Shown one piece after another: positions 26,944-37,693 of a stretch of 64,000 bases of DNA. The notes below the pieces were generated by a model. That model did not search any database. It had not been told where the DNA came from and saw only the letters and a program-made list of their open reading frames with translations. How positions within the stretch are numbered: the stretch's first letter is position 1; each line of letters begins with the position of its first letter. The translations under genes and the position numbers were made by a program. This DNA is from Mycobacterium paraseoulense. GTDB taxonomy: Bacteria; Actinomycetota; Actinomycetes; Mycobacteriales; Mycobacteriaceae. The stretch lies in contig NZ_AP022619.1 in the NCBI RefSeq assembly GCF_010731655.1, positions 3,968,001 through 4,032,000 on the forward strand, in the 5' to 3' direction.

Positions 26944-28803
26944 TTACCAGACGATGGCCGCCATGTCACGGTTGTCCGAACAGACGCTGCGCACCGCGGC
27001 CTCGATGTCGGGGGCGGTGATGATTTGTAGGTCCTCGACCGTGACCGCCTGGCCCGCACGTTTTTGCGCGACCACCCGGGTGTCCCGGAAGCCCTCCGCA
27101 CGTTCGATGACGTTGCGGGCGAACCGGCCGTTCTGCATGGCGTCGATGCCGTGCCGGCCGCCGGGCGTCGTGTAATTGCGGATGGTGGTGGCCGCATCCA
27201 GGAACGCCTCCCGCGCCGCGTCGTCGAGCTTGCTGGCGCGCGGCGCCGCGTAGCGGTGCCCGATCTCGACGATCTCGGCCGGTGAATACGACTCGAACCG
27301 CAGCTTGCGGTTGAACCGGCCCGCCAAACCCGGGTTCACGGTGAGGAATTCGTCCACCTGGTCCTCATACCCCGCGCCGATGAAACAGAAGTCGAAGCGG
27401 TGCGTTTCCAGCGCGACCAGGAGTTGGTTGACGGCTTCCATGCCGATCATGTCGGGCGTGCCGTCCTGGTGCCGCTCGATCAACGTATAGAACTCGTCCA
27501 TGAAAATGATTTGGCCAAGCGACTTTTCGATCAGTTCGTTGGTCTTGGGCCCCGACTCCCCGATGTAGTGGCCGCAGAAGTCCGACCGGCGGACCTCCCG
27601 GATTTCGGGGTTGCGGACGATGCCCATGCCGGCGTAGATCTTGCCGAGCGCCTCGGCGGTGGTCGTTTTACCGGTGCCGGGCGGGCCCACCAACAGCATG
27701 TGGTTGGTCTGTCCCTCCACCGGCAGCCCGTGCTCGAGGCGCATCATCCGCACTTCGAGCTGGTCTTCGAGCGCCGACACGGCCTGCTTGACCGCCGCCA
27801 GCCCGACCTGCTTGGCCAGCAGCGCGCGGCCCTCGGCGAGCAGCTCGGCGCGCCGCTCGGCAGTGGCATCGTCGTTGAGCTCGTCGCGGCTCTTGGCCGT
27901 CGACGCGTCCCAGCGATCGATGCGGCTGGCGATGGTCTCCTCGTCGGTCACGACCAACTGCAGGTTCGGGTCGGCCAGCGCCTCCTTGGCGGCCTCGGTG
28001 AGGACGCCGTTGATGGTGGCCTTCGACAGCCAGATCTGGGCCTTGTCCTCCTCACGCAGCTGGCGGTGCACCATCCCGCGCACATACGCCAGGTCGGCGA
28101 CCAGCAACGGGATATCGGCCGGCCCGATCGAAGCGGTCAGCACGTCGGCGTCGAAGCGGCCCGATGCGTTGGTCTGCCCGATCACGTCGACGCGGTCGAG
28201 CCAGTCCAGCGCGACCCTGCCCTGCCCGAGATGCGCGGCGGCGTGGGCCGCCAGCGCGCAGATCGACGCTGTCACCGCCGACATGATGATGGCCTGCGGA
28301 GGCAGCTCCTCGGCGGCTGCCAGCAACACGTCCGGCCAGCGCTGCGTGGCAAACATCAGGAACGCCCGGGCCAGCTGGTGCCACTGATAGTTGGCCCACG
28401 AATCCAGCAGGTCGCGATTGGCCAGCAGCCGGTCGGCCTCGGCGTACTCCCCGGCGATGGTCAGCGCCGACGACAAGGCAAGCCCCACCTGGGATGCGTC
28501 GGTCACCGTGATCCCGACGTAGGGGCCGAGCTGGATCTCCGCGGCGAGGGTCTGCCCGATGCGGGTCGTCTCGCGGTGCAACCATTCGCCGGCGGCGTAG
28601 AGCTTCTTCAGCGAGGTCAGATCGTTGTCACCGCAGGCGATGCGGCCCAGCCACGCGTCGGCCATCGACGGGTCGGCGTCGGTGGCCGCGACGAACTCGG
28701 GCAGGGCCGCCGCCCGGCCCTGCCTGCTCTTGACGGCCATGGCCCGGTCGAAATGCCTACGGGCAGTTTGTAGGTCACCCATCGCGTGCACCATCCTTCG
28801 CAC
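26944..28803 (-). CDS. eccA2: ESX-2 AAA+ ATPase EccA2
   Basis: A 619-residue EccA2 (Rv3884c) orthologue with the same length as recalled for M. tuberculosis. An N-terminal TPR-like domain is followed by a CbxX-type AAA+ module with GPPGTGKTT at 373-381 (Lys379) and Walker B IIFMDEFYTL. It ends CSDNRDMAAIVW like its orthologue. As the last gene of the leftward ESX-2 group it is likely co-transcribed with eccE2 (50 bases upstream). Start at 28803 kept for length agreement; an ATG at 28782 is an alternative. Confidence 0.95.
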   Translation of the reverse strand: MRRMVHAMGDLQTARRHFDRAMAVKSRQGRAAALPEFVAATDADPSMADAWLGRIACGDNDLTSLKKLYAAGEWLHRETTRIGQTLAAEIQLGPYVGITVTDASQVGLALSSALTIAGEYAEADRLLANRDLLDSWANYQWHQLARAFLMFATQRWPDVLLAAAEELPPQAIIMSAVTASICALAAHAAAHLGQGRVALDWLDRVDVIGQTNASGRFDADVLTASIGPADIPLLVADLAYVRGMVHRQLREEDKAQIWLSKATINGVLTEAAKEALADPNLQLVVTDEETIASRIDRWDASTAKSRDELNDDATAERRAELLAEGRALLAKQVGLAAVKQAVSALEDQLEVRMMRLEHGLPVEGQTNHMLLVGPPGTGKTTTAEALGKIYAGMGIVRNPEIREVRRSDFCGHYIGESGPKTNELIEKSLGQIIFMDEFYTLIERHQDGTPDMIGMEAVNQLLVALETHRFDFCFIGAGYEDQVDEFLTVNPGLAGRFNRKLRFESYSPAEIVEIGHRYAAPRASKLDDAAREAFLDAATTIRNYTTPGGRHGIDAMQNGRFARNVIERAEGFRDTRVVAQKRAGQAVTVEDLQIITAPDIEAAVRSVCSDNRDMAAIVW

Positions 28804-28853
28804 GGTGGCTGTTGCGGCCGCTCATCACAGTGTGCCTTCGAATCCTCGACGTC

Positions 28854-30413
28854 CTACATGACCGACATGGTGACCGGCTCGAGACTCACGTAGCGGTTCT
28901 CGGCACGGAACATGTCCATCTCGGCCAGCCACTCCTTGCCCGCCGCGCTGACCCGCACCGTCGCGGGACCGACCTGCTCGACGATCACCTCGAAGTTGTG
29001 CCGGTGCCCCTCGGGCAGCCTGGTGCCCGACGGCGCGACGGTGATCACGGTCGCGGGTCGCGGCGTCGGTGAGATCGGTGCGACGTGCTCCACGACGCTG
29101 ACGGTGGTGCGCGGCGCGGGCCGCACCGTGCTGACGACGCTGATCTCCGGCATCCGCACCGTGGACCAGCGCGTCGTGTCGCGGGTATGCACGCAGACCC
29201 GCTCGCCCGCTCCGGCGGTGCGGATCACGATGCGCTTGGCGATCGGATCGTCGGCGGCCACGAAAACCCGTGACAACTCACCGGCGTCGGTGACGGGAAC
29301 CATCAGCCGGTCCCCGTTGCTCAGCTTGCCGATCAGCACGCCCGACGGGCCGATCTCGGTGAGCAGTTGCTGGGGCAGCGGGCTGGGGCGCAGCGCGCGC
29401 AGGTAGGGCCGCGGGCCGCACATGTTGGCCGCGGCGGCGGCCGCCTGCTCCCCGTTGAGCCGACGCAAGATCACGCTGGGCGGGGTGGGAGCCGGCGTCG
29501 GCGTGCGCACGGTGATGGTCGCGGTGCAGGTCGCGTCCGGGTACACGGTCACATTCTGGATGACCTCGTCGACGCGCAGCGTCCATGCCTGCGACAGCAC
29601 CCGCGAGGTGATCGCCTCGGCCGGATACGCGTAGGTCGTCATCCAGCCCGCCTCACCCCGGATGGCCTTCCACCTCTGCGTCTCGCCCTCGATCGCGTCA
29701 CACCCCAGCCGGCGGTCGAGCTCGGCCAGATCGGTGGCGTTGGCCACCTTCGCCCGCAACCCCTGGCAACGGAGCAGACCCGCGATGCGCTGCGCCACCG
29801 AAATGGCCGCCGCGCCAACGGTTGTGCGCCATCGGAGCGCTTGCGTGTTGTCGATGACGGATAGCCGCACGATCAACCAGGTTTCGCGCCGGCCCGCATA
29901 CGGCGGGGTGCCGATCTCCGAGTCGTACACCCGCGGGTAGTCCCCGACGTTGCCGTGCCGAGAGCCGAGCGAGACGACGCTGATCGAGTCCAGCACGAGC
30001 CCCAGCGCCTGGTGCATCATCGGCACCAATTCGACGACGTCGATGACGTTGTCGGTCTCGACGCTCACCGAACCGGTCACCGTGGTGGCTTGGTGCGCCC
30101 TGCCGAGCAACTGCACCGCCACCACCGCGACACCGTCCTGCACCCGCACTCCACCACCGGACCGGTTGTTGGCCACGGTGATTGGCGCGTCCCAGGTGAT
30201 CGGGCGCCGCCCGCGCCGCCACAACACCAGCCATGACCACGCCGGCTGACCCCACCACCGGACGAACACCAGCGCGGCGCCGACCACCACGGCGACCGCG
30301 GCGCCGATATAGCCGCCCACTGCCCAACTCGCCACCGCGAGCACGAACAGCACCCACACCCCGAGGACCCGCCGGTTGCTGCCCGGGCCGAACCCGGTCA
30401 GCGTGGGCCTCAC
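28854..30413 (-). CDS. eccE2: ESX-2 channel protein EccE2
   Basis: A 519-residue EccE family protein. Two N-terminal membrane helices (about 18-36 and 38-52) are followed by the cytosolic EccE domain. Its start overlaps the mycP2 stop by 4 bases, placing it in the ESX-2 operon. It would need EccB2, EccC2 and EccD2 partners to form a channel; only EccD2 is encoded in the window. Confidence 0.93.
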   Translation of the reverse strand: MRPTLTGFGPGSNRRVLGVWVLFVLAVASWAVGGYIGAAVAVVVGAALVFVRWWGQPAWSWLVLWRRGRRPITWDAPITVANNRSGGGVRVQDGVAVVAVQLLGRAHQATTVTGSVSVETDNVIDVVELVPMMHQALGLVLDSISVVSLGSRHGNVGDYPRVYDSEIGTPPYAGRRETWLIVRLSVIDNTQALRWRTTVGAAAISVAQRIAGLLRCQGLRAKVANATDLAELDRRLGCDAIEGETQRWKAIRGEAGWMTTYAYPAEAITSRVLSQAWTLRVDEVIQNVTVYPDATCTATITVRTPTPAPTPPSVILRRLNGEQAAAAAANMCGPRPYLRALRPSPLPQQLLTEIGPSGVLIGKLSNGDRLMVPVTDAGELSRVFVAADDPIAKRIVIRTAGAGERVCVHTRDTTRWSTVRMPEISVVSTVRPAPRTTVSVVEHVAPISPTPRPATVITVAPSGTRLPEGHRHNFEVIVEQVGPATVRVSAAGKEWLAEMDMFRAENRYVSLEPVTMSVM

Positions 30414-32068
30414 CGCGCCCTCCTGAGCCGCGCAGCGACCGCGGCCACGAGTACGCCGGCGGCCACCGCCCCGACGAACCCGATGGCGATGTTGCGCGCC
30501 CGGTGGTCCGGCGGCGGGGGTGGCGGGGCGGGCCTGATGACCCGGGTCTGCGCGCCCGGTGCCATCCGGTCACCCGGCGGAATGTTGAACGTCAGTGCCG
30601 CAACGGGATCGACCAGCCCGTACCCGACCTTGTTGTCCACTCCCGAAGGTGGATTGTGCGCCGACTGGACGATCCTGTTGATCACCTGATGCGCGCTCAG
30701 ATCGGGGAACTTCGCCCGGACCAGGGCCGCGACTCCGCTGACATAGGCGGCCGAGAAGCTGGTGCCCCAGAACGGCATGTTCTTCTCGCCCGGCCGCGAC
30801 GGCGGGTAGGCGTTGACGGGTCCGCCCCCCTGGGACGAGAGACCCATGATGTGGGTGCCCGGCGCCGCGACACCCACCCAGGGCCCCGACATGCTCTTGT
30901 CGAGCGCGGCGCCGGTGGCATCGACCGCCCCTACCGACAGGACGTAGTCGGAAAACCACGACGGCGACGATACGACCTTGACCTGATGCCAGTCCCGGGG
31001 ATCCGACGGATCCAGGGGGTCGTACATCGGGTTGTTGTTGCAGCCGGCTTCCCCGTCGTTTCCGGCCGCGGCCACGACCACCGCGTCCTTGACGGTGGCG
31101 GCGTACCACAGCGCCGCGCCGAGCGCCCGCTGGTCGGCGGGGGCCGCCGCAGGCAGGCACGCGGTGACCGAGATGTTGATCACCTTCGCACCCATGTTGG
31201 CCGCATGGACCACGGCGCGCGCCACCGTGTTGAGCGTGCCGGCTTTGACCTTCTCGTCGGAATTGGGGTCTCCCGGTCCGGGGTTGACCGGCTCAAAAGC
31301 CCTCGACGACTGGCGAATTGAGATCACGGTCGCGTTCGGGGCAACCCCCACCACCCCGTCGGGCGCTCCCGGCGGAAGCGGGGGCACCGCCGGTTCGTCC
31401 TCGGTCTGCGGGTCGGGCGGCCCGTTCGAGATGGCGGTGGCCCCGCCACCCTCCGGCGGCGGTGGCGGCGGTGGCGGCGGCGGAATCACCTGGGTGATCG
31501 TCACCGGTGGGGGCGGCGGCGGCGGAGCGACCGGCGGCGGCACCTCGACCGGTGGTGGCGGGGCGCCGATGGCCGGCGGCGGTCCGGCCGGCGGAGGGAA
31601 CGCCGGTGTCGACGGCATCGGTCGCGGCATGGGCAAGACGCCTTGCGGTGCGGCGGCGATGATCGAGCCCACGATCGTGCCGTGCGCGTCGCAGTCCGAC
31701 AGGCCGTCCTCGCCCATGATGTAGTCACCACCGGGCACGGCCGGCAGCCGCGGGTTGGGTGAGATGCCGGTGTCGATGACCGCCACCGGTACACCGTTGC
31801 CGGTGCTGTACTGCCATGCCTTGCTGATGTTGAGCAAGTTGAAGCCCGGCGCCAGCTGCGCGACGTCGGGGTTGCGCACCGTGATGGGCGTCGAGCAGCT
31901 GTTTGCGCGGCGCATCGGTTGGTCCGGTCGGGGCGGTCCGTCGGGCGGCACCAACCCCGGATCCACCTGCGGGGGCGTGATGGCTTGTGCGGCGGGGATA
32001 TTCGCCGACAGCGCGACCAGGGTGACGGCGGCGGCCATCGCCGCAGCCCTCTTTAGTGCCGAATCCAC
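30410..32068 (-). CDS. mycP2: ESX-2 mycosin protease MycP2
   Basis: A 552-residue mycosin. The start is a GTG at 32068, overlapping the end of eccD2 by 16 bases; it gives a signal peptide (about 1-29, ending PAAQA) and the recalled family length. Catalytic residues are Asp99 (VAVIDTG), His129 (DCDAHGT) and Ser437 (WGTSFSAAY). Between His and Ser it carries the long proline-rich insertion typical of MycP2 (about 145-235, with runs of seven and ten prolines). A C-terminal membrane helix and basic tail anchor it. Confidence 0.94.
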   Translation of the reverse strand: MDSALKRAAAMAAAVTLVALSANIPAAQAITPPQVDPGLVPPDGPPRPDQPMRRANSCSTPITVRNPDVAQLAPGFNLLNISKAWQYSTGNGVPVAVIDTGISPNPRLPAVPGGDYIMGEDGLSDCDAHGTIVGSIIAAAPQGVLPMPRPMPSTPAFPPPAGPPPAIGAPPPPVEVPPPVAPPPPPPPVTITQVIPPPPPPPPPPEGGGATAISNGPPDPQTEDEPAVPPLPPGAPDGVVGVAPNATVISIRQSSRAFEPVNPGPGDPNSDEKVKAGTLNTVARAVVHAANMGAKVINISVTACLPAAAPADQRALGAALWYAATVKDAVVVAAAGNDGEAGCNNNPMYDPLDPSDPRDWHQVKVVSSPSWFSDYVLSVGAVDATGAALDKSMSGPWVGVAAPGTHIMGLSSQGGGPVNAYPPSRPGEKNMPFWGTSFSAAYVSGVAALVRAKFPDLSAHQVINRIVQSAHNPPSGVDNKVGYGLVDPVAALTFNIPPGDRMAPGAQTRVIRPAPPPPPPDHRARNIAIGFVGAVAAGVLVAAVAARLRRAR

Positions 32069-33582
32069 GTGAACAGCCCTCCCAGGGCCGCCGCCGCCGG
32101 CAGCAGGACGATGAACGCCAACACCTCCACCCATTCCACGGTCAACCGGATGAAGGGCCGGAACCGCACCGTCGGCACCAGGAGCGCCGCGGCCAGACCG
32201 CATGCGGCGAAGGCGGCGATCGCCGCCGCGGGCCAAAGTAGGCCGCTCATAACGTCTTTCGGCTCGGCGACGGCATATTTGACCACACCGGCGCATACCG
32301 CCGCCGAGGCCCCGCAGACGAGCGCGACGGCCTGGTACTTGGCGGCGAATCCGCGGCCCTGGGTGATGAAGATGCCCACCACCAGCCCGGCCACCACCAG
32401 CGCCAACCAGGCCCAGGGGCGTCCCGGCGCCAGCACCCCCCACACCGCGGCGGGCAGCACGATCGACACCCCGACGCACACCCCGACCTGGACGGCGTTG
32501 ACCAGCCGCGCCGAGGCGGCGATCGCCGCTCCGCGCGCGGTGATGTCGGTCAATTCGTTGTCCTCGTCCTCGGATTCGTCCTCGCTGACCGGGGAGACCG
32601 TGTCGACGGGCATGCCCTCGCGGCGCGCGAACAGGTCGCGGCCGGTGATCGATCCGAAGTGTGGCGGGCGCACCCGGGCCACCCAGAGCGCGATCAGGGG
32701 GGTCATCCGGACCAGGATCAGCAACCCGACCAGCACGCAGATGGCCAGCACCTGCGCCGAGGCCGGCCGGAACATCCGGACCAGGGCAACGGCGGCCACG
32801 ATCCCGCACACCGTCACCACCGCCGTGACGACGGCGGTCTGCCAGCGCTTGCGCGTCATCACACCGATGGCGATGGCACCGAGGATCACGATCACCAGGC
32901 CGATCAACCCGTGGGCCGCGCCCAGGGTGCCCGGCGGCGCACACCCGCCCGCGACGGCCAGCAACACGACGGCCAGCCACCCGAACCCGCTGAACAGGTC
33001 CCGCCGCTCCCGCCAGCCCCACCAGACCACAGAGGTCGCGATCACCAGGAAGACACCGACGGCGCCGGCCACGGCGGCCGGGACGGGGTTGTCGGTGAAC
33101 GTCCGCGCCCGCAGGGTGAGGGCCACCACCACCGCGGCCGCCATCGCGATGACCGCGATGGCGGTGTGCGCGGCCGTCAGGGGCGTCACGGGGGCGAACA
33201 TCCGGTCACCGCCGTCGCGGCCCAGCCACTTGCCCATGGCCGCCAAACCGGTTGACAGCGACTCGTACTGCGGTTCGAAGGACTCGCCCGCGACCCGGGG
33301 CACCAGCACCAGGGTGTCGCCGTCCTGCACGCCCAGCTCGTCGAGACTCTTGTTGATGTCGAGCCGGACCCCATTGATCTTGTGCAGTTCGTAGCTGCCC
33401 GCGGGCAGCGTAATGCCTTCAAAGCCTTTGCGCTTCAGGTCCGCGTCGAAGAGCTCGACCATTCCCTCGAAAAATCCCTCGACCGGAATTCCGGCGGGGA
33501 ACACTTGCGAGCACAGATGCTTCTCGTAGGAAATATTGACCGCACAGCGCGCCGGGAAGGCGACCTTATGCGCTGACGTCAC
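32053..33582 (-). CDS. eccD2: ESX-2 channel protein EccD2
   Basis: A 509-residue EccD protein with an N-terminal ubiquitin-like domain (about 10-100, ending GDTLVLVP) and about eleven membrane helices, ending [10 protein letters not shown]. It is the ESX-2 membrane vestibule subunit. It overlaps the upstream MinD-like gene by 4 bases and the downstream mycP2 start by 16 bases. An acidic Glu/Asp loop ([11 protein letters not shown]) lies between membrane segments. Confidence 0.94.
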   Translation of the reverse strand: MTSAHKVAFPARCAVNISYEKHLCSQVFPAGIPVEGFFEGMVELFDADLKRKGFEGITLPAGSYELHKINGVRLDINKSLDELGVQDGDTLVLVPRVAGESFEPQYESLSTGLAAMGKWLGRDGGDRMFAPVTPLTAAHTAIAVIAMAAAVVVALTLRARTFTDNPVPAAVAGAVGVFLVIATSVVWWGWRERRDLFSGFGWLAVVLLAVAGGCAPPGTLGAAHGLIGLVIVILGAIAIGVMTRKRWQTAVVTAVVTVCGIVAAVALVRMFRPASAQVLAICVLVGLLILVRMTPLIALWVARVRPPHFGSITGRDLFARREGMPVDTVSPVSEDESEDEDNELTDITARGAAIAASARLVNAVQVGVCVGVSIVLPAAVWGVLAPGRPWAWLALVVAGLVVGIFITQGRGFAAKYQAVALVCGASAAVCAGVVKYAVAEPKDVMSGLLWPAAAIAAFAACGLAAALLVPTVRFRPFIRLTVEWVEVLAFIVLLPAAAALGGLFTWIRH

Positions 33583-34604
33583 GGCGCCGTCCGCTCCGCA
33601 TCCGGAATGTATTTGTCGGCCAGGCCGGCGGTAATTTCAAAAAGCCGCAACCGCGTCTTTTTCTTCAATTCGTGAACCGTGTCGATGAGCCCGCCTTTTG
33701 CCAGGTGCGGATCGAACGGCATCTCTTCGACGGTCGCGCCGACTTTGCTGAACCGCTCGGTCAGGTAGGCCAACGCATCCTTGTCGGCGATCTGGTCGGT
33801 GTGGTTGATGATCACGGTGCTGCGCGAGACCAGCTCGTGGTAGCCCTGGGACCTCAGATAATCCACGGCCCGCAGCACCGGCCGGGACCGGTCCGCGGTG
33901 ATGCCGGAGACGAACACCAGGGTGTCGGTGTTCTCCAGGACCGGCTTCATCACTTCGTGTTCCAGATCCGGAGAGGTGTCGACGATCATCACGGTGTGGG
34001 TGCGCCGCAGCCGCGACAGCACCCCGGAGAACATCGCCGGCACCAGCGGCCGGGGCTGGTCCGACGTGCGGTTTCCGGCCAGCACATCGAGGCCGATCGG
34101 GTTCTGCCCCAAGTGTTCACGAATGTCCGCGTAGCCCTGGACGTCGGTGTCGTTGATGATGGCGGTGTAGTCGCCCGGCGGGGACTCGTCGATGCGGTCG
34201 GCCAGCGTGCCGAAACCCGGGACGGCGTCGATCGCAATCACGTTCTGCGGGCGGCACTCTCGAAAAACGCCACCGATGCACGCAACCATCGTCGACACCC
34301 CGACGCCGCCCTTACCGGAGACCACCGTGATGACGTACTGTCGCCGGATGTGCCGCCGGATGCGGTTCTGCAAGTCCCGGTAGTGCCGCTCGCTGGGCGA
34401 TTCACCGGGGTTTATTTTCTTAAAAGAGATGACGTAGATGAATTTCCGCCAACCCGAGCCGGGAGGAATCTTTCGAGGCGCGGCCAGATCGGTAATACGC
34501 ATGGTGTCGGATACCGAATCCGGGAAGTTGCGGCCCCCTGACGGATCCCCCCGTCTGAGCGCCCCTTCGTCCGAGATATTCGGGTCATTCCAAGGGCTGG
34601 TCAC
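33579..34604 (-). CDS. ESX-2 MinD/ParA-like protein, Rv3888c type, altered P-loop
   Basis: A 341-residue MinD/ParA-like protein in the ESX-2 operon, the counterpart of Rv3888c and a relative of EspI. The deviant Walker A reads GKGGVGVST at 97-105: the first, signature Lys98 is present, but the catalytic P-loop lysine is Val103. The DNA codon is GTG and unambiguous. The Walker A' region [14 protein letters not shown] and [12 protein letters not shown] are kept. It may bind nucleotide without efficient hydrolysis and act as a regulator or placement factor. A hairpin lies upstream towards espG2. Confidence 0.9.
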   Translation of the reverse strand: MTSPWNDPNISDEGALRRGDPSGGRNFPDSVSDTMRITDLAAPRKIPPGSGWRKFIYVISFKKINPGESPSERHYRDLQNRIRRHIRRQYVITVVSGKGGVGVSTMVACIGGVFRECRPQNVIAIDAVPGFGTLADRIDESPPGDYTAIINDTDVQGYADIREHLGQNPIGLDVLAGNRTSDQPRPLVPAMFSGVLSRLRRTHTVMIVDTSPDLEHEVMKPVLENTDTLVFVSGITADRSRPVLRAVDYLRSQGYHELVSRSTVIINHTDQIADKDALAYLTERFSKVGATVEEMPFDPHLAKGGLIDTVHELKKKTRLRLFEITAGLADKYIPDAERTAP

Positions 34605-34650
34605 GTCGCGATGCTAACACGCTCGACCATACCGCGTTTACCGATCAAGA

Positions 34651-34675
34651 AACCCCTCCAAGTGCGTAAGGGGTT
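34651..34675 (-). terminator. Hairpin between espG2 and the Rv3888c-type gene
   Basis: The inverted pair AACCCCT (34651-34657) and AGGGGTT (34669-34675) forms a short hairpin downstream of espG2. On the - strand it is followed by a T-rich tail (TCTTGATC). It may partly terminate the PE36-to-espG2 transcript ahead of the channel genes. Confidence 0.55.
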
Positions 34676-34734
34676 GCTATTCCACGGCATTGGTGAACCG
34701 ACTTATCTTGGGTCAGTGGAGAATCCGGCGCCGG

Positions 34735-35565
34735 TCAGACCACCCGCCGATACGAGTACCACTCGTCGCCGGCGGGCAAACGGCGGATGAGCCGCTGCAC
34801 GGCGCCGCTGATGTCGCTGCGGGAGCCGGGCGAGATGATCTGATAGCGCCGCTGCCCCGAGATGACGCACTCGATGCACACGCGCCCGGAGGGGGTGTCG
34901 ACGATGGACACCGACGAATCGCCGACGGCCATGCGCGCCAGTTCGTCCGGCCCGACACCGGCCTGCAGCGCGACGATGGACGCCCGCGCCGAGCGCGCGG
35001 GGTCGGCGGCCGCCAGCACGAGCTGCAACTGGTCGGCGTCGAGGCGCTGGGCAAGCAGGAAGGTCTTCAGGCTGGCGGCGTCACGCACCGACGCGAGCAG
35101 TTCTTCGGTGTCCAAGGTGACGGGCCGCAGGGGCGCGACCTCCGCCACGCCGCACAACCGCTCGACTTGTCCCACCACGAGGTCGCTGGCTCCCCCCTCG
35201 TCGGTGGCGGTCCCGGCGGGGTACAGGCGGATGAGCTCGTCGTGGCGCTCCAACACCACCCACCAGCTCGCGAAACGGCAGATAGACACCCGGGTCGGTT
35301 CGCGCCCCGGCACGTCGATGATCACCATCAGCGCCAAGTCTCGCCGCAATAGCACCGTGAGCCATTCGCGGATCATCGGGTCGACATTGCCGGCCTCGTC
35401 GAGGGCGCCGGCGGCCCTCAACTCGGCCGCGATCGGGTGGCTCAGCGCCCGCTCGGCGGTGTCGAGCCGCGGCAGCAACGGCCGTAATCCAAGCTCGGGA
35501 CAAGTCTGCTCCACCCCGGTCACCGCTTGCAGCACCCACAGGCCGTCGACCGTCGTTGTCAGCAT
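34735..35565 (-). CDS. espG2: ESX-2 PPE chaperone EspG2
   Basis: A 276-residue EspG family protein (Rv3889c type). It opens MLTTTVDGLWVLQAVTGVEQTCPELGLRPLLP in the style of EspGs and ends EWYSYRRVV. By position it should chaperone the PE36/PPE69 pair encoded upstream. It follows esxC after 140 bases that contain a strong hairpin. Confidence 0.93.
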   Translation of the reverse strand: MLTTTVDGLWVLQAVTGVEQTCPELGLRPLLPRLDTAERALSHPIAAELRAAGALDEAGNVDPMIREWLTVLLRRDLALMVIIDVPGREPTRVSICRFASWWVVLERHDELIRLYPAGTATDEGGASDLVVGQVERLCGVAEVAPLRPVTLDTEELLASVRDAASLKTFLLAQRLDADQLQLVLAAADPARSARASIVALQAGVGPDELARMAVGDSSVSIVDTPSGRVCIECVISGQRRYQIISPGSRSDISGAVQRLIRRLPAGDEWYSYRRVV

Positions 35566-35620
35566 GTCACTTCGCTCTCCAAGCAGCGCGCTCCTCGACG
35601 GGCGGACCTGACAGCGAAGG

Positions 35621-35648
35621 GGGGCACATGCGCCCGCGCATCTGCCCC
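35621..35648 (-). terminator. Strong hairpin between esxC and espG2
   Basis: A 13-base stem with one mismatched pair, GGGGCACATGCGC and GCGCATCTGCCCC, with a 2-base loop lies downstream of esxC. Like the stem-loop after esxA, it may set the 3' end of an esx transcript or lower read-through. No T-run is seen. Confidence 0.55.
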
Positions 35649-35705
35649 ACCCTCATCCCATTACGGTCCGACGATCCAATCGGAGCTCGTCGCGGTCAGC
35701 TGATC

Positions 35706-35996
35706 TCAGCCGAACAAGTTGCCGATGTTCTGGTCGGTGGCGAGCGCGTTGTCCAGCACGTGCGAAGTCGTCGTCCCGTGCTGGCTCACGGTGTCGATCA
35801 GCCCCTGCAGCCCGGACAGCATCTGCGCCTGCGCCTCGAAGAATTGCTTCGCGCCATGACCGGCGAAGAATTCCGTCAGCTGGTTGGTCCGGTTCGAGGT
35901 GTCGTCATAAATTCCTTGCAGCTGGCCGGCACGGGAGGCGATGTCGGAGGCGAAATCGGCTACCGCACCCGGGTTATAGGTGATCGGGTTCGACAT
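35706..35996 (-). CDS. esxC: ESX-2 substrate EsxC
   Basis: A 96-residue WXG100-family protein of the EsxC (Rv3890c) type, opening MSNPITYNPGAVADFASDI. The turn has no tryptophan and reads EFFAGHGAKQFF, as in EsxC orthologues. It is the predicted partner of EsxD and should be exported by ESX-2. AAAGGA lies ahead of the ATG. Confidence 0.94.
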   Translation of the reverse strand: MSNPITYNPGAVADFASDIASRAGQLQGIYDDTSNRTNQLTEFFAGHGAKQFFEAQAQMLSGLQGLIDTVSQHGTTTSHVLDNALATDQNIGNLFG

Positions 35997-36046
35997 GGTG
36001 AAGTCCTTTCAAAAGTCCGTTGATGGATTTACGACCGAGTGCGTTG

Positions 36047-36370
36047 TCAGGAGCCGTGACCGCCGAATAGCGCGCTGAATGCGTGGGTGGAATCCGCCTC
36101 GTGGTGTTCCATCAGCGCCGCCGCCTGCTTGAGGCCCTCGGCCAGGCGGGTTCCGCCGTTGAGGACCTTGTTCAGATCGTTCTGAATTTCAATGGCAGTC
36201 GCGTGGGAGGCGGTCACTGCCTCACCCGACCAGGTCGAAGGGTTCATCACGTTTTCGTGATTCGCAATGTAGCCCTGGGCGATTGCGATCGCGTGCTCCA
36301 TGTTCGCCTGGATATGGTTGGAAGCATCGCGCAGCACCTGAGCCGATACTTGGATTGTTGAGCTGTCCAC
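36047..36370 (-). CDS. esxD: ESX-2 substrate EsxD
   Basis: A 107-residue WXG100-family protein of the EsxD (Rv3891c) type, with the same length as the orthologue. The turn reads STWSGEAVTASH (WSG), and the C-terminus has HEADSTHAFSALFGGHGS. It probably dimerises with EsxC, encoded 50 bases downstream. Confidence 0.94.
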   Translation of the reverse strand: MDSSTIQVSAQVLRDASNHIQANMEHAIAIAQGYIANHENVMNPSTWSGEAVTASHATAIEIQNDLNKVLNGGTRLAEGLKQAAALMEHHEADSTHAFSALFGGHGS

Positions 36371-36481
36371 TTGCGGTTTCTCCTAACTACTGCTGCCCTC
36401 CCCCGGGGAATTACCTGGGGCATGAAGCGAAGTGTATGAGGGCTATTTGGACCTGTCGATTCACCCTTGGCCGGGTCGGCT

Positions 36482-37663
36482 TCACACCCTTTCGTCGACG
36501 ACCCGCACCGTCACGGGTTGCTCTGCTTTGTCACGGGAGCCGCGCTGGCCCCCGACCCCATGCCCCACGGGCATGCCGCCCGTCGGGGCGCCTCCCGTCG
36601 ACGTGGTCTGCGGGCGCAATTCGTCCGTGCCCAGCGCCCCGGCCGGCCGCAGCCCCACCGGACGGCCACTGGCTACGGGCTCGAACGCGCTGACCGGACG
36701 GGTAAAGCTGGTCGCGGACATACCGGCATTGCCCAGGGATGCCGCCCCGCCGCCGCCCGACGCGCCGACTGCCGACATCTCCGTCGCCGACACCGCCGAA
36801 ACCCCCGGTGCCGCCCCGCCCATGGCGCCGGACCCGGAGAACATGCCCATCATCGATTGCAGCGGCTGCATCATCTGCATCGGCGCCTGCATCATCTGCA
36901 TGGGAGCCTGCATCGCCTGCGGGACCGCGCCCATCATCGATTGCACCGGTTCCATGAACGACCCGGCTTGACTCATGAAGTCCCCGCCCGACGCCGCCTG
37001 GCCGGCTCCCGATGTCCCCTGCTGCACCCCCTGAAAAGCCGAACGCATCCCGTCGCCGGCGCCGACCTGGGCGGCCGACTCGCCCACCGCCGAAGCCGCT
37101 TCCGCCGGCGCCGCCGGCGACGCGCCCATGGTCGCCAGCGGCGGCGGAATGGTCAGGCTTTGGGTCAGCGCCGTGAGGATGGCCCCGTAGCTGGCCCCGA
37201 CGGCGGAGTTGTTCGGCCACATCGATCCGAAGTACTCGAGCTCGAGCGATGTGATCCGTGGCGTCAACGCCCCCAGCACCAAGGGGTTGATGCCGTAGTC
37301 GGTGGCGCATTCGGTGCGGTTCTCGATGCATTCGGGCGCCGGGCGCATCGAGCCGTACGCCATGTGATACGCCGAGACCGCGGTCGAGACCACCGCCGGT
37401 TTGACGTCCACCCACCCGGCGAGCCCGTGCAGGGACGTGTTCAGCGCGGTGGCGTTGGCCGCCGAGGCGAGGGATCCGGCACCAACCCAGCCGGCCGACG
37501 TGGCCACGGTGTTGATCGCGGACGCGATGCTCGACCCGTGATGAGTGGCCGCCAGCACCGTCCAGGCGGCCTGGTTCGCCAGATGCGTCACGACGCCGGC
37601 ACCCGCCTTGAGCAACAGATCGTTGTCCTCAGGCGTACGCGCGGCCCACCCCGGATCGGCCAT
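36482..37663 (-). CDS. PPE69: ESX-2 PPE family protein PPE69
   Basis: A 393-residue PPE69 (Rv3892c) orthologue, near the recalled 399. It opens MADPGWAARTPEDNDLLLKAG, where the canonical PPE triplet is replaced, as in its orthologue. The helical domain runs to about 180 (YFGSMWPNNSAVGASYGAI). The C-terminal part is low-complexity with tandem MQAPMQMMQAPMQMMQPLQ repeats and ends near FTRPVSAFE and VTVRVVDERV. It pairs with PE36 upstream and is a likely EspG2 client. Confidence 0.94.
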   Translation of the reverse strand: MADPGWAARTPEDNDLLLKAGAGVVTHLANQAAWTVLAATHHGSSIASAINTVATSAGWVGAGSLASAANATALNTSLHGLAGWVDVKPAVVSTAVSAYHMAYGSMRPAPECIENRTECATDYGINPLVLGALTPRITSLELEYFGSMWPNNSAVGASYGAILTALTQSLTIPPPLATMGASPAAPAEAASAVGESAAQVGAGDGMRSAFQGVQQGTSGAGQAASGGDFMSQAGSFMEPVQSMMGAVPQAMQAPMQMMQAPMQMMQPLQSMMGMFSGSGAMGGAAPGVSAVSATEMSAVGASGGGGAASLGNAGMSATSFTRPVSAFEPVASGRPVGLRPAGALGTDELRPQTTSTGGAPTGGMPVGHGVGGQRGSRDKAEQPVTVRVVDERV

Positions 37664-37693
37664 GCGTACTTCCCCCTCTTTGGGTCGTCGGCC

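Noticed and set aside
31390..31600. Simple-sequence repeat in mycP2, considered as a CRISPR or minisatellite
   Set aside because: It encodes the proline-rich loop of MycP2 and has no spacer structure.
32069..33022. Extension of the mycP2 frame far upstream into eccD2
   Set aside because: The extra residues are shadow sequence; the signal peptide and family length place the start at the GTG at 32068.
32069..33394. 441-codon + strand frame opposite eccD2
   Set aside because: Thr/Ala-rich antisense product without motifs; eccD2 is well supported.
36820..36960. Tandem repeats in PPE69, considered as a mobile or VNTR element
   Set aside because: They encode in-frame MQAPMQMM repeats within the low-complexity C-terminus; only two to three units.
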